Assembly: GCA_017311315.1 (NCBI GenBank)
Contig: CM029632.1
Span: 14,561,589-14,625,588 of the forward strand
Reading direction: 5' to 3'
DNA from: Dendrocalamus latiflorus
Taxonomy: Eukaryota; Streptophyta; Magnoliopsida; Poales; Poaceae
DNA length: 64,000 nucleotides
How positions within the stretch are numbered: the first letter of the stretch is position 1; each line of letters opens with the position of its first letter. The translations under genes were made by a program, and so were the position numbers. This document shows positions 10,746 to 21,900 of this stretch, one piece after another. The notes under the pieces are model-generated. The model was not told the DNA's origin, did no database searches, and worked only from the letters and a program-made list of their open reading frames with translations.

Positions 10746-12227
10746 GTAGATACGGGGTTTAAGGTTGTGTTTGGTTGCAAGGACAAGGTGGGATGGGATG
10801 AGATGGACTTGTTTGTGTAGGTGTTTGGATGAGAGACAAGCAGAGTCAAGGACATCCCACTAGGAATATTCCTTGTAGATCTGGGACCAGACAATTCCCT
10901 TTTTTTTTGAAGGGACGGAGTCATCCCACCGAGCGAGCGAGCCATCCCAGAGCGATTCCTCTCACCGCTCGCCTCTCTCTCAGCTCCACGCGCGCCTCTC
11001 GCTCTGCTTTTCCCCTCTCTCGCGCGCGCAACACCGAAAAAATCCCGCGCGTTGGCTCCTCCCTCTTCTCCCGATTCCCCACCCCCCGGTGCCGCCCGGC
11101 CTCCTGCGCCGCACCACACGCGCCTCGGCTCCTCCCTCTTCTCCCGATTCCCCTCACCCCGGTGCCGCCCCGCGCGCGGCTGCTCTGGTCTTCACGGCGG
11201 GTCTTCCTTGCGCGGCGCGGCGGGTCTTCACGGCGGCGGGTTCCACGGCGGGCGGCGCGGCAAGCCGACGGTAAGGAAGGGAAACCCTAGCTCCCTCCTT
11301 AGCGGCGGGTCTTCACGGCGGCGGTCCAGATCCATCCTTACACCCCCTCCCTCCTTCAGATCTGTGGTTTGCCCAAGGTAAGGAAACCCTAGCTCCATGG
11401 ATATGATTTTTGTTCGTAAATAATGTGGTTGAGCACAAGGTCCTTGGATAATATGCATCAAGATGCAGCTCACATGTCTTTGCTATCTTATCCTTTAGAA
11501 TAAAGTTGTTTGGTTCGGTCATTTCAAAATCTGAGGCTATTTGATGATGAAAGCTAATTTGTCAAAAAGTTTCTGTGTGTTAAGAATTGTTACTAGTGTG
11601 TGATACAATACGCTTTGTTGGTTTTCTGGTAATGGCAGCAATAGTACCATCAGCAAATAATTGAATGTTGCATGATTGATTTGTGTTGAATTGTCACTAG
11701 CAGGAGATTAATTCAAGAACTTGACTAGCCATTGCTACTGAGGTTATGATACCATGGCCATCATTGGTGAATTTGCCCATTTTGTGTAATGATCAGTTGT
11801 TCTGAAGGAACAGTTTTAGACCATAGGAACAGTTTTTCTGAAGGCAACCCACCATGCAGATGCATTGTTTGTAGTCCAATGTGAGTAACTGAGGTGTATA
11901 CCAACGCTAGGGCTACTAGTACTAAAATGATCGAAAAATTGCTGTCAAAGCTATTGTCGTGTGTAGTATAGTAATTCCCAGAGGTAAGCACTTATCTTCC
12001 AGTGCCTTGTTCAATGCTAATACCCCATTCGACAATGTTGGTTTATATTATTCGGCAGTTATATTGGTTGTTAATAGAACTAATGCTGACCTTATACATA
12101 TTGCTTTGACCCTCTACGTGCTGAAAGTAACACTATCATTAGGGCAACCCATCATTTTTGGGGACACACAAAGGCAAACAATAAATATTGCATCATTGAC
12201 TCTTTTTTTTGCATTGAAGGTCAGTAG

Positions 12228-13583
12228 ATGGATCAGAAGACCAAGGTTATCATTTGTTGTGCTGCTACGAATATGTTCTTGTCGATGGTGGCCATGATTA
12301 TTGAGTCTAGAAAAAGAAAAAGACGTGCTAGTAGAGTCGGTATTACTTATGGGCCAATTGAGGAAAGAGATAGAATAAGACTAGAATACCTAAACACAAA
12401 AATTTGGAGAGATGATACAACTTGTGTGAACATGCTTAGACTTAATAGAGCATGTTTCTTTCGGTTTTGTAACCTTTTTAGGGATCGTGGGTTGCTTCAA
12501 GATACCATTCATATGTGTGTTGAGCAACAAGTTGCTATGTTTCTAAATACAGTGGGGCACAACCTTAGGAATAGGTTAGTTGGCACTAATTATGATAGGT
12601 CAGGAGAAACAGTAAGCCGCTATTTCAACAAGGTACTTTGTGCAATTGGTGAGCTACGAGTGGAACTAATTAGGCCCCCGTCATTGCAAACTCCAGCCAA
12701 AATAGCAGGAAACCCCCGGTGGGATCCTTATTTTAAGGTGTGAGGTTCATCCCTACCTTTTCACATTTAAATTATGTAACCATGTCTTAGTCCCTAACCT
12801 TTTATGATTGTACTGAACATAAATTAGGATTGTGTTGGAGCTATTGATGGCACACATGTAAGAGCATCTGTTCCTAAGGATATGGAGCATTCCTTTCGTG
12901 GTAGAAAGTCCTATCCAACTCAAAATGTAATGGCAGCCGTAGATTTTGATCTACGGTTTACTTATGTTTTGGCTGGTTGGGAAGGCACTGCACATGATGC
13001 TCTAGTTTTACGGGATGCTTTAGAACGTGAAAATGGCCTTCGTGTGCCACAAGGTAAATAGAATAATCACTAACTCAATTTTGTCATGGCAATTGTTGAT
13101 ATCTCGAAATGTGATCATCTTGTCCATAATATGTTAGGCAAATTCTACCTAGTTGACGCCGGATATGGAGCCAAACCGGGATTCTTGCCTCCCTTTCGTG
13201 GAGTACGGTACCATTTGAATGAGTGGGGGAATAATCCGGTGCAAAATGAGAAGGAGTTGTTCAACCTTAGGCACTCATCTCTTCGTGTGACGGTAGAGCG
13301 TGCATTTGGGTCACTTAAGAGGAGATTCAAAATTCTTGATGATGCCACTCCTTTCTTCCCTTTCCCGACTCAAGTAGATATTGTTGTAGCTTGCTGTATA
13401 ATTCATAATTTTGTCATACAAGATGGGAATGATGAGTTCATTATACAAGATTCTAATTGGCCAATTCAAAACCATGCTACCTCGTCAACTGGCCAAGCAA
13501 TTGAGCATGCTGCAATAGTTGGTTTTAGGCAAGAAATTGCTGATCAGATGTGGGTAGACCGTCAAAACCATTATGCCAATTAA
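12228..13583 (+). CDS. PIF/Harbinger transposase (DDE_Tnp_4 family), 3 exons
   Basis: This enzyme cuts and pastes the element that carries it. My model has exons 12228-12737, 12828-13053 and 13138-13583, all with GT-AG introns, giving 393 residues, close to the family's usual 400. The N-terminal 170 residues include a basic patch (ESRKRKRRAS) and a helix-turn-helix-like segment. The catalytic Asp lies in AIDGTH (about residue 177), the second Asp in GTAHDALVL (about 227), and the catalytic Glu in TVERAFGSLKRRF (about 299). The family signatures YLVDAGYG, RYHLNEW and LFNLRHSSLR are all present. No stop or frameshift is seen, so it may be active. The start is the first ATG of the open frame; an earlier 5' exon cannot be excluded. 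Confidence 0.88.
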
Positions 13584-13599
13584 TATGTATTTGTATTTG

Positions 13600-13865
13600 T
13601 ATGTTGCTGGAATTAAGTTGTATGGACATATTATGTACTGAAATTCATTTGTATGGACATATTTGTTGCTGAAATAAGTTGTATGGACATATTATGTATT
13701 GAAATTCATTTGTATGGACATATTTGTTGCTGAAATTAAGTTGTATGGACATATTATGTATTGAAATTCATTTGTATGGACACATTTGTTGCTGAAATTA
13801 AGTTGTATGGAGATATTATGTGCTGAAATTAAGTTGTATGGAGATATTGGTTGCTAAATTTCATT
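13600..13865 (+). repeat. ~62-bp minisatellite downstream of the transposase
   Basis: About four imperfect copies of a 61-63-bp unit alternate the phrases AAGTTGTATGGACATATT and TGAAATTCATTTGTATGGAC. The array fills the gap between the transposase stop codon and the ATG of the Myb-like gene, so it forms part of the transposase 3' untranslated region and the promoter region of the second gene. There are no unique spacers, so it is not a CRISPR-like array. Confidence 0.8.
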
Positions 13866-13878
13866 TTTTTGGTAGGCC

Positions 13879-14848
13879 ATGGCTGAACTAGATGAGATAG
13901 TGGGGGGAACAAATGGTCATGCTACATGGACAGCACCACAGTCTGCTTTCATGCTCACTCACCTAGCCAATCTAGTGGCTGGTGGCACTAGGACATCTTC
14001 TGGCTTTAAGAAAGTCCATTTGAACACATGTGCTAGAGCTATCAATGAAAAGTTCAATACAATGAAAACTGGTGAGCAAGTCAAAAATCATTTGAAGACA
14101 TGGCAAAGAAGGTTTGCAAAGATACCAAGGCTTAGGAGATTGAGTGCTACTGGTTGGGATGAAAACAATTGCATAATCACTCTTGATGATGAACACTACA
14201 ATAACTATGTTCAGGTATAATTGCAACAACTTTAGCAATATGTTGTTTTCTCTTTTTTTTGCCCACTATATAACTTATGTGTCATTATAGGATCACAAGG
14301 CTGATGCTGAATTTTTGAACAAGCCTCTTCTCCACTATGCTGAGATGCAAACCATCTTTGGGAACAGCATGGCTACAGGAAAGTTTGCTAAGGATTCCAA
14401 TTCTGCATTAGGTACAGAAGATGTTGACAATGAAAGTGGGGGTGAGATGAATGGAAATGGTGTGAGTGAGTTGAATGGAAATGGTGAAAGTGATGCCACT
14501 GGATCTCCTACTAATCATGGGGCTACATCATCGGCAAGCAAGGCAAAGAAAGCCAAGACTAGTGTAGATGAAGAGGAGGGGCTGATTGGTGCAATCAATC
14601 GTGTTGGTGATAAACTTGCTTGTGCTATAGAGAAGGTTGCTACTCAACCCCCTCCCAATGATGACTTGCCAGAAGATCTATTTGACATTGTGAATAGCCT
14701 TCCAGGATTTGATTCCACTGACATATCTATTTATTATGCGTATTTGGTGGCCAACCCTCGCATGGGTAGAGCATTTTACAAGCTTCCTTTTGAGCATAAG
14801 TTAAATTGGCTTGCTATGTTTGTTGCTAACAAGTTTCCAGGACAGTGA
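13879..14848 (+). CDS. Myb/SANT-like DNA-binding protein of the PIF/Harbinger element
   Basis: PIF/Harbinger elements carry a second protein with a trihelix or Myb-like domain that binds the element ends and helps bring transposase to the nucleus. Here exon 1 (13879-14214) and exon 2 (14291-14848) join in phase to 297 residues. Residues 14-105 match the Myb/SANT-like domain layout: a first Trp (TWTAPQ), the KTGEQVKNHLKTWQRRF helix, then GWDENNCIITLDDE and a Tyr-rich end (HYNNYV). The C-terminal half is acidic and Ser/Gly/Asn-rich with a basic stretch (SKAKKAKTS) that could be a nuclear signal, and ends in a conserved-looking FDIVNSLPGFD region. The frame is intact. Confidence 0.82.
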
Positions 14849-15463
14849 AAGGGTGTAGTGGATGGTCCTTTTGGTTGCACCACATAAAACAATTTAACTG
14901 TGGTCTAACTATTTGTATGCCTTTGTGTTAGCCTTGAACTTTATATTATGTGTAAGGCTACTATTTAATGCAACTTTTGTGTGTAAGCTAGAACTTGGCG
15001 TTAGCTGAAGTGTAAGCCATGACTTCCTTGTAAGTGTTGGATGTCAAATTATGTGTAAGCCTTGGATTTGCATATGGACAATTATGTTTAAGCCTTGCAT
15101 TTATATATGAACGTCATTGTCTTGCTATGTTCCTTGGTTTGTTTTTTTAAGTACTGTTTTGTTTAATTTTTTTTAAAAAAAATCAAAGGCTTATGTGTAC
15201 AAACATATCAATAATAAGAAGTATGGTAGGAGGAGTAGGTAACCTCACATTGCTTGATAGGAGAGTAATCATACACACATATCCCACCTTCATCCTTGCA
15301 TCCAAACAAAGGATGTGACCATTTCATCCCACTTTATCCTTCCAACCAAACAAAAAACAGGGATGACTCTATCCCCCCAACCAAACAAAAAATAGGATCA
15401 TCCCATCCCAAAATCAGAGATAGGACCATCCCATCCCACCTTGTCCCTAAACCAAACACAGCC
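14849..15463. other. Non-coding 3' end of the PIF/Harbinger element
   Basis: This AT-rich region holds the 3' untranslated region of the Myb-like gene and then the subterminal part of the element. Short phrases related to the terminal repeat (CATCCCA and CCAACCAAAC) recur several times in 15300-15450, as is usual for binding sites near Harbinger ends. No further gene is seen. Confidence 0.6.
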
Positions 15464-15540
15464 TAAGGGCACTCCCAACCCTGAAACCATCATGGTTTCC
15501 ATGGCATTAAATAGGGTGCCACCTCAGCTTTTTTGCTGAT

Positions 15541-16402
15541 GTGGAAGGTGAGTTAAGATGGAGAGAGAGAGGAAATCGTTTCTCAGGTGAGAAATCGTTT
15601 CGGCTCAACGTCCAATGCGAGAGGAAATTGCTCTTTTCGCGTTGGGGACTCCAGCGTCGTTTCCATCGCATGCTGCTGGATCTCGTGTGGCGCCGCCGCC
15701 TCCCCCTCCGATCCCGCGCGCGTGCGCCTCCTCCGTTCCCGCGCGCCTGCGCGCTTCCTTCCGACACGCCTCCCTCCGATCCCGCGCGAGGAGGAGGGCT
15801 CTACTGCCCGGAGGAGCACCTCGACCTGTTCCAAGAACCGGCCGAGGAGGAGGGCTGGCCGGAGCCAGAGCAGCGGCCGCCGGTGGTTCTTTGCGACGAG
15901 CTGCTGGTGCTGTTCGAGGCGCTCAGGGGGAAGGAGGAGGTGGTGCTGGCGGCGGAGGACGGGGACAGGTACGGTGGCGGCGCGGGGCGGGAGGCGGCGG
16001 TGGGGTGGGCGGCGCGCACGGCCGCGAGGCTGGGCTTCTCTGCGCTCACGGCCGCGCTGGCGGCCGCGTACCTCGACCGGTGCTTCCTCAGCGGCGCGCT
16101 GCGGCTGGGGGGCCAGCCCTGGATGGCGCGGCTGGCCGCAGTGGCCTGCGTCGCGCTCGCCGCCAAGGTGGAGGAGACGCGGGTGCCGCTGCTCCTCGAC
16201 CTCCAGCTCTGCGCCGCCGAGGGCGGCGACGCCTATGTCTTCGAGGCCAAGACGGTGCGCCGCATGGAGCTCCTCGTGCTCTCCGCGCTTGGCTGGCGGA
16301 TGCACCCCGTCACACCATTCTCCTACCTCCACCCCCTCCTCGGCGCCGGCGACGCCGCGCGGCTGCACCACTGCGAAACCGCCCTGCTCGCGGTAATGGC
16401 CG
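15541..16402 (+). pseudogene. Captured D-type cyclin fragment
   Basis: D-type cyclins activate CDKA and drive phosphorylation of retinoblastoma-related protein at the G1/S step. From about 15760 the frame reads as the N-terminal two thirds of a plant CYCD: the Rb-binding LxCxE motif (LYCPE, 15799-15813), then a cyclin box with LDRCFLSG, WMARLAAVACVALAAKVEE and VRRMELLVLSALGWRM, and TPFSYLHPLL. It stops near 16402 at VMAG followed by a GTGGGT donor-like sequence. The second cyclin fold and the C-terminus are absent. The frame extends upstream to an ATG at 15541, but that part does not look like cyclin. It is a fragment inside a transposon, so I treat it as a pseudogene, although it is still open. 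Confidence 0.82.
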
Positions 16403-16524
16403 GTGGGTTCTTGGCTACGTGCTTGCTATTGGCCGGTGGATTTGTCTGCCCCATAAAGTTCATTTTGATGATTCCTGAATATATGTTAGCATTTTGATGC
16501 TATTGGCCAGAGCAGACCAGCTCA

Positions 16525-17645
16525 TCTCCACTCCAAGAATGAAGCTCCTTTTCCAAACTGGCTTTGATGAGGCTGAACTTAGGAGCTATACATCAGTCAT
16601 CCATGCTAATGTGTATCAGACAATTAAAGTATGCAATACTGGAAAGGGTGTGCCTATTTTTTGTCTCTTATTGCATAGTGGGGATTATGTAGGAATTTTT
16701 GAACGGGATTATGTAGGAATTTTGACTATGGAGTTGTATGCTCTTCGTATGAAAGTGTGTTTACACATCTTTTGCCTAAGCAATGAGTTAAATGTGCACA
16801 GATACTATATGATGGAGCTAAAGAACTAGTCCAAGTGGAATCTGATTCTTCAAAATACGTTATATCCCCTGATAATCAGGTTTGTACCTCCTCTTTTATT
16901 CAGTAATTAGAGTTACATCTGAGCATTAAAACATCCATATCTTGCAACATTATAACTGTAGTCTGTTACAGCTGAAGCAGCACTTCAGTTACACTACTAT
17001 GCTATGATTGAACATGTTAAGACCTTGCAACTTTGTTAAGCTTTACTGCATTCTTATGTTTTGCATTCACTAATCATTGGTTGATCATGAGCAGTTCAAT
17101 AGACTAGTGAAAGGATATCTATTGAACTGCTGATGATTCAACCATATGAAATAGGAAAAAATGATCTGTACCTTGTCCTTTATGTGTTGCTCCTTTGATT
17201 TCCAGAAACCAATTGTCTTTCGATAACTGGAAAATATGTACTCTACCTTGCTATTACATTTGACTGCTTCAAGAGAAGAAGACTTATTCTTGATACGCTC
17301 AAATAATAGTCATTTCAAATGTTGAGTGTTTAGATTCAAGCATTTTCAGGTCTTGTACAGGATGTGGGAAAATTTTTGAGTGACTTATTCTTGATTCAAG
17401 CATTTTCGATAACCATATTTTAGCAAAGAACTTGTACAGGATGTGGGAAAATTATGGCAAGATCCAGCCATTCAGGTGAAAAGAACTTTTTAAATGTATA
17501 TACTGTTGCACAGCCAGCTTAATTATGGAAAATGCATCTATAGGAAACTTACTCACGGGGAAGTATTCTGCAACTTCCTGACTGTGCACAGTACTTCATG
17601 GAAAATTTGGACCGATTAGCTGAAGCAGATTATGTACCAACAATG
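16525..17645 (+). pseudogene. Captured G-alpha subunit exons (RGA1/GPA1-like)
   Basis: G-alpha is the GTP-binding subunit of the plant heterotrimeric G protein at the plasma membrane. Four exon pieces are visible with GT-AG introns kept: about 16525-16628 (KLLFQTGFDEAELRSYTS, then HANVYQTIK), 16802-16879 (YDGAKELVQVESDSSKYVIS), about 17407-17475 (KELVQDVGKLWQDPAIQ) and 17544-17645 (GSILQLPDCAQYFMENLDRL). These correspond to the helical-domain region of plant G-alpha. The P-loop, the switch regions and the C-terminal receptor-binding part are missing. A stop codon lies in the 17407 exon (CGA TAA), so it is non-functional. Retained introns show that capture was at the DNA level. Confidence 0.85.
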
Positions 17646-18023
17646 GTCTGCAATTATCCACAATCTAATTCTTGTTCGGAGACATATTTATTTACCAGGT
17701 TTTCTCTTTTCTAATGTCTGTGCTAACATCATCTATTTGAATTGAACTTTATTTATTCTGCTCTCAGACTATGGTACCTATTTTATTTATGGACTATCAT
17801 ATTTATGGACTGCATATACAGTGTACAGTGGAGCATGAGATGTGGTTACGTAGTGGCTTGCCACAATCAATCAAGGTCTCTCTTGTACTGTCATTAAATT
17901 TTTCTCTGTATGGAAATTACTATAGAAACTGTGGGTTGGGAGGGGTAGTTTCTACTGAACATTGATTGCACTCTCTCTCCTCTAGAAACTACCCATGGAA
18001 ACTATGGGTTGGGAGTGCCCTAA

Positions 18024-18254
18024 GAGCATCTCCAATAGTGACTTATGAGCTAGCTCTAAGCATATTATTTCATATTTTAATAGAAGAGAGAGAAAAGCTA
18101 TCTCTTGATTAAGAGCTAGTCTCATACACACATTCCAAGATTATGTGAGAGTGTCATGTGAGGTTATTTATGTTATGAGCTATGTGCTAAAAGTTAGTAC
18201 TATTGGAGATGTTATCTTAGAACTAGTAACTAGCTCATACTGTTGGAGATGCTC
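18024..18254. mobile_element. Tourist-like MITE, 231 bp
   Basis: The inverted ends GAGCATCTCCAATAG and CTGTTGGAGATGCTC are a well-known grass Tourist-type terminus. TAA lies immediately on both sides (18021-18023 and 18255-18257), the left one shared with the preceding element. The interior is AT-rich and non-coding. Confidence 0.85.
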
Positions 18255-18257
18255 TAA

Positions 18258-18973
18258 GAGGAGCCGAGCCAAAGCGGACCCCACCGGCCAACTCGCCTGT
18301 TGCCTCCCCCGTTGGATCGCCGCACCTCCACCCGACGGCAAGTGGGCCGACCGCGAAGAGCCCCACCCATCAGTGGCATCTAAGCCAATGTACTGCCCAC
18401 CGTGAGTCGCGTCCACGGAGGCCGGCGGGTACGGTGCCCCCGGTTTGCACGCTCGCCTTCGCTTTCCTCTCCTGGTCCTTTCCTGCATGTCCTCTCCTAC
18501 CGTGAGCCAGTAGTATTTTTCTCGCTTTCTTCCTCGCCACTTCTGCCCGTCCCCACCGGTCACGCTACGTCACGTCCAATCACTACCCTCTTCTCGCCGC
18601 CATGTGGGCCTGCAACTCGCTGACCCCACCAATCACAGCCAAGCGCCGATTTAATTATTTTAACCGAAATTAAATTAGGCCAAGAGCACCCTCTCTCTCT
18701 CCTCCGCTCGTCGCATCGTTGGGAAGAGAGAGAGAGAGGGGCTAGTAGGAGCGGGAGAATAGACAATAGGAGGAGTACAGCGCAGCCGCAAGCAAACAGC
18801 CAGTAGCAGCGAGGCGATAATAAACGGGGTTAAATTAATGCGGCTTGGGCTGCTCGTAGGCAGGTCAATGCTGCGACTCCACCCGCCGGCTGCCTCCTCC
18901 TACCTATTCGCCTCCGCATCCGTAGCCATGTTGGATCCACCGCCCCACCACCGGTAGCGGCTGCGGCGGCGGG
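18258..18973 (+). promoter_or_regulatory. Promoter and 5' leader of the Raf-like kinase gene
   Basis: This GC-rich stretch directly precedes the kinase ATG at 18974. It contains GA-rich tracts (18727-18742) and CT-rich tracts of the sort common in plant core promoters and leaders. I see no convincing TATA box and cannot place the transcription start. No protein-coding content is recognised. Confidence 0.45.
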
Positions 18974-21900
18974 ATGAAGAACTTCCTCAGGAAGCTCCAC
19001 ATCGGCGACTCCGCCTCGTCGCCGGCACCTCCCCCGCCGTCCTCCAAAAAGGGCGGCGGCGGCGCTCGGGCCCACCACGAGCATAGGCATGCGTCTGGAA
19101 TCTCGAGTTGGCTCAGCTCTGTGACCGGACGTCTGCAGCCGCCGCCGCCGCCCTTGCCGGCGGTTGCAGCGGCAGCGGAGGCGGAAGCGGAGGTGTTGGC
19201 GTTGGCGTCGTCGGTTGAGGAGATGAGGGTGGAGGAGGAGGAGGAGATGGCGAGGATGGAGTCCCGGGAGGAGGAGCAGAGGAAGAGGGAGATGGAGAAG
19301 AAGGAGAAGCAGGAGGCGGAGCTAGAGGAGTACCACATGCAGCTGGCGCTGGAGATGAGCGCGCGGGAGGATCCCGAGGCGATGCAGATCGAGGTGGCCA
19401 AGCAGATCAGCCTCGGCTCCTGCCCGCTCCAGAGTTACCCCGCCGAGGTCGTCGCCTTCCGCTACTGGGTAGTTACCCTCTCATCCCTTGCTCGATCGGT
19501 CGATCCTATCCGTCCTCTTATTCCTCGTATCTAGTCCGCATTGCAACTGCCATGGGATCGCACTCGTGCTTTGATGACGCAACTTGGACGTTAGATTGCT
19601 CAAGGACATCCATTAGGTTAGTGGAAACGAGATGTATCACGCACTTGTTTGGTGAAATATGTGTATTACGACGTGCTGATGATGGCGTTGTTCTTTCTAT
19701 AACTGTTCGATTCAATCATGAAATGTAGCTTACCTGGATATGGTATCTGCTCATTTCCTTTTCTGGTTTCACTGCAATGATGTTAGTGAGGAATAGCACA
19801 CCCTGGATTGGCAGTTGTTACCATTCAGAATCTGAGCTTTTTTTTGTAGCAAAATAGGTAGTCCATGATTTTTGTAGCGGGCTTTGTTGAGTGGAGTAGT
19901 TGTTTTTCAGTATAATGAACTGCCCTTCTGCAAAACCTTCTGCTTTGCAGAAGGTACTGGCTAACAGTAATTTGGTACCTGAACACACAACCTATAGTCC
20001 TGAAATAGCCACCATAGATGCCCTCCTTGAGTAGAGACTGTTAAGAAGTGAGCATTGCCCTACTTATTTGTGACTCTTACCAATTTTTTTACTTGCCTCA
20101 TATGGTAGATTTGTTCGTGCTTCACAGAGTTTCAATGCCCTTAGCTACGACGACAAAATCTTGGATGGTTTCTATGACATTTGTGTCATTGGGGATGAGC
20201 CCACATTGGCAACCATGCCCTCCCTGATGGAATTGCAAGAGCAACCTTTTTCACATGGAGCAAAAACAGAAGCTGTATTGGTTAACAGAGCACAGGACTC
20301 GGAGCTTGTAGAACTTGAGCAGAAGGCATTCATCATGGCTGTGGAATTTCGCTCGGAAATTTCAGAGTTTGTTGGCCGCATTCTGGTTCAGAGACTAGCT
20401 ATTTTTGTTGCGAACTACATGGGTGGGCCAGTGTTTGATCCGGAAAGCATGCTGTTGAAGTACCAGAATATGAGCACCTCGCTGAGAGCTAGTATGAGAA
20501 GTGCAGTTATGCCTCTTGGCCAGCTAACAATTGGTCTGGCTCGTCACCGTGCACTGCTTTTTAAGGTCAGTAACATATTGCATTGTGGTCAGCCATCTGA
20601 GCCATAACTCCTTTTCTAATTACAAAGTTCGTCTGTAAACATTAAGCGCTTGACATGCAAACATTGAGGTGTCCATCTGTTCTCAAATGCAATATCTGCT
20701 CTATTGTTCTCAATTTAAGTTCAGTACATTATTTGAATAAGCACATTCTTGTTTTCCTTGTCCTACTAGTAGCATAAGACCTGACTTTATTCTCCCTAGT
20801 CCTTATGCTGAATTCTGGACATAATAGGTTTAATGCATAAGCATCAATGATTGCAAGATTTGCTCTTTTGCTGTCTGTAGTGTGTTAATATCTACTTCTC
20901 TGCAAACTCGCATCTAGGTTTTGGCCGACAACCTTTCTGTTCCTTGTCGACTAGTTAAAGGAAGACAGTACATTGGATCAGATGATGGAGCCTTGAACAT
21001 TGTGAAATTTAATGATGGAAGGTACTTATTAATTCCTTCACAGCAGAAACTGGGTCTTTCAGGGCTTGGATATAAATGGGATTAAGGGTTAGCATAGTTG
21101 TATCTGGTATCTAATTTACTTTCCTTACACCTGTGTTAGCAATAGGACAATGAAAGTTGCATTACTTTAATACATTATCATGGTACCATCTGTACGGTAT
21201 CACTTTCTTTTGCAGGGAGCACATTGTCGATCTCATGTCAGATCCTGGTACTCTTATTCCCTCAGACGGTGCAGAATTGAGTAAAGAATTTGAAGGAAGT
21301 TTCTTTGCAGATAATCAACATGTTAACAAAGATGACAGTAACACTCAGTTGGGGTCTTCTTTTACTGAAGCTTCAAGTTCTGTGTATGGTTCTTTCGGGA
21401 ACGAGTCACTTGAAAAAGGATCCACACCTAGCAACACTGGGCGCTCTGATCCTTATGGCGCAACAACTGGCCAGATTGGTAACCATGGATCTGTGCATTC
21501 AAGTTCATTTGGGGAACTATCGGTTAGCACATGTGCAAGTGAAAATTTGCCTATTATTCATGAATCTAGAAATACAGACCATACCATGACTGTGAAGAAC
21601 AAAGAAAAGTCAATTGCAGCAAATAATTCGTCATCAAGTTCACCTCCTTCTGAGGTGGGCAATGCTCCAGCTGTACGGAGGATGAAAGTGAAAGATGTCT
21701 CAGAGTATATGATTAGTGCTGCGAAAGAGAACCCCCAGTTAGCTGAGAAGATCCATGCTGTATTGCTTGAAAATGGAGTTGTGCCACCACCTGACTTATT
21801 TTCAGAAGAATCTAGGGAACAACCAAAAGACCTTATTGTGTATGATACATCTCTGTTTCAAACGAAAGATGAAATGATAAAGAGGATGAATGAGCTTGAA

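Larger units (their letters stand above)
10763..15463 (+). mobile_element. PIF/Harbinger DNA transposon, 4.7 kb, apparently coding-complete
   Basis: The ends are inverted repeats: GGTTGTGTTTGGTT at left and, on the other strand, GGCTGTGTTTGGTT at right, each continuing into a shared GGACAAGGTGGGATGGGATG. Flanking TAA at 10760-10762 and 15464-15466 is the 3-bp target duplication of the PIF/Harbinger superfamily. Inside are the two genes such elements need: a DDE transposase (12228-13583) and a Myb/SANT-like DNA-binding protein (13879-14848), both on the plus strand and both open after removing short introns. A CT-rich, GC-rich leader with a partial tandem duplication occupies 10900-11400. The right TAA also serves as the left target site of the next element. 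Confidence 0.9.
15467..18020 (+). mobile_element. Gene-capturing PIF/Harbinger-type element (Pack-type), 2.55 kb
   Basis: Perfect 15-bp inverted ends GGGCACTCCCAACCC at 15467 and its complement ending at 18020 are flanked by TAA on both sides (15464-15466 and 18021-18023). The element has no transposase. Instead it carries a large piece of a D-type cyclin gene (to about 16402) followed by exons and introns of a heterotrimeric G-alpha gene (about 16525-17645), both on the plus strand. This is the architecture of Pack-type elements that capture host gene fragments. The 3-bp TAA duplication points to Harbinger-type mobilisation. Confidence 0.78.

Noticed and set aside
13600..13865. Regular repeats with a CRISPR-like appearance
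   Set aside because: This is a plant sequence and a simple tandem minisatellite without unique spacers or cas genes.
15583..16478. Several 260-290 residue frames on both strands overlapping the cyclin fragment
   Set aside because: They are GC-bias shadows of the cyclin reading frame; only the 15541 frame shows cyclin motifs.
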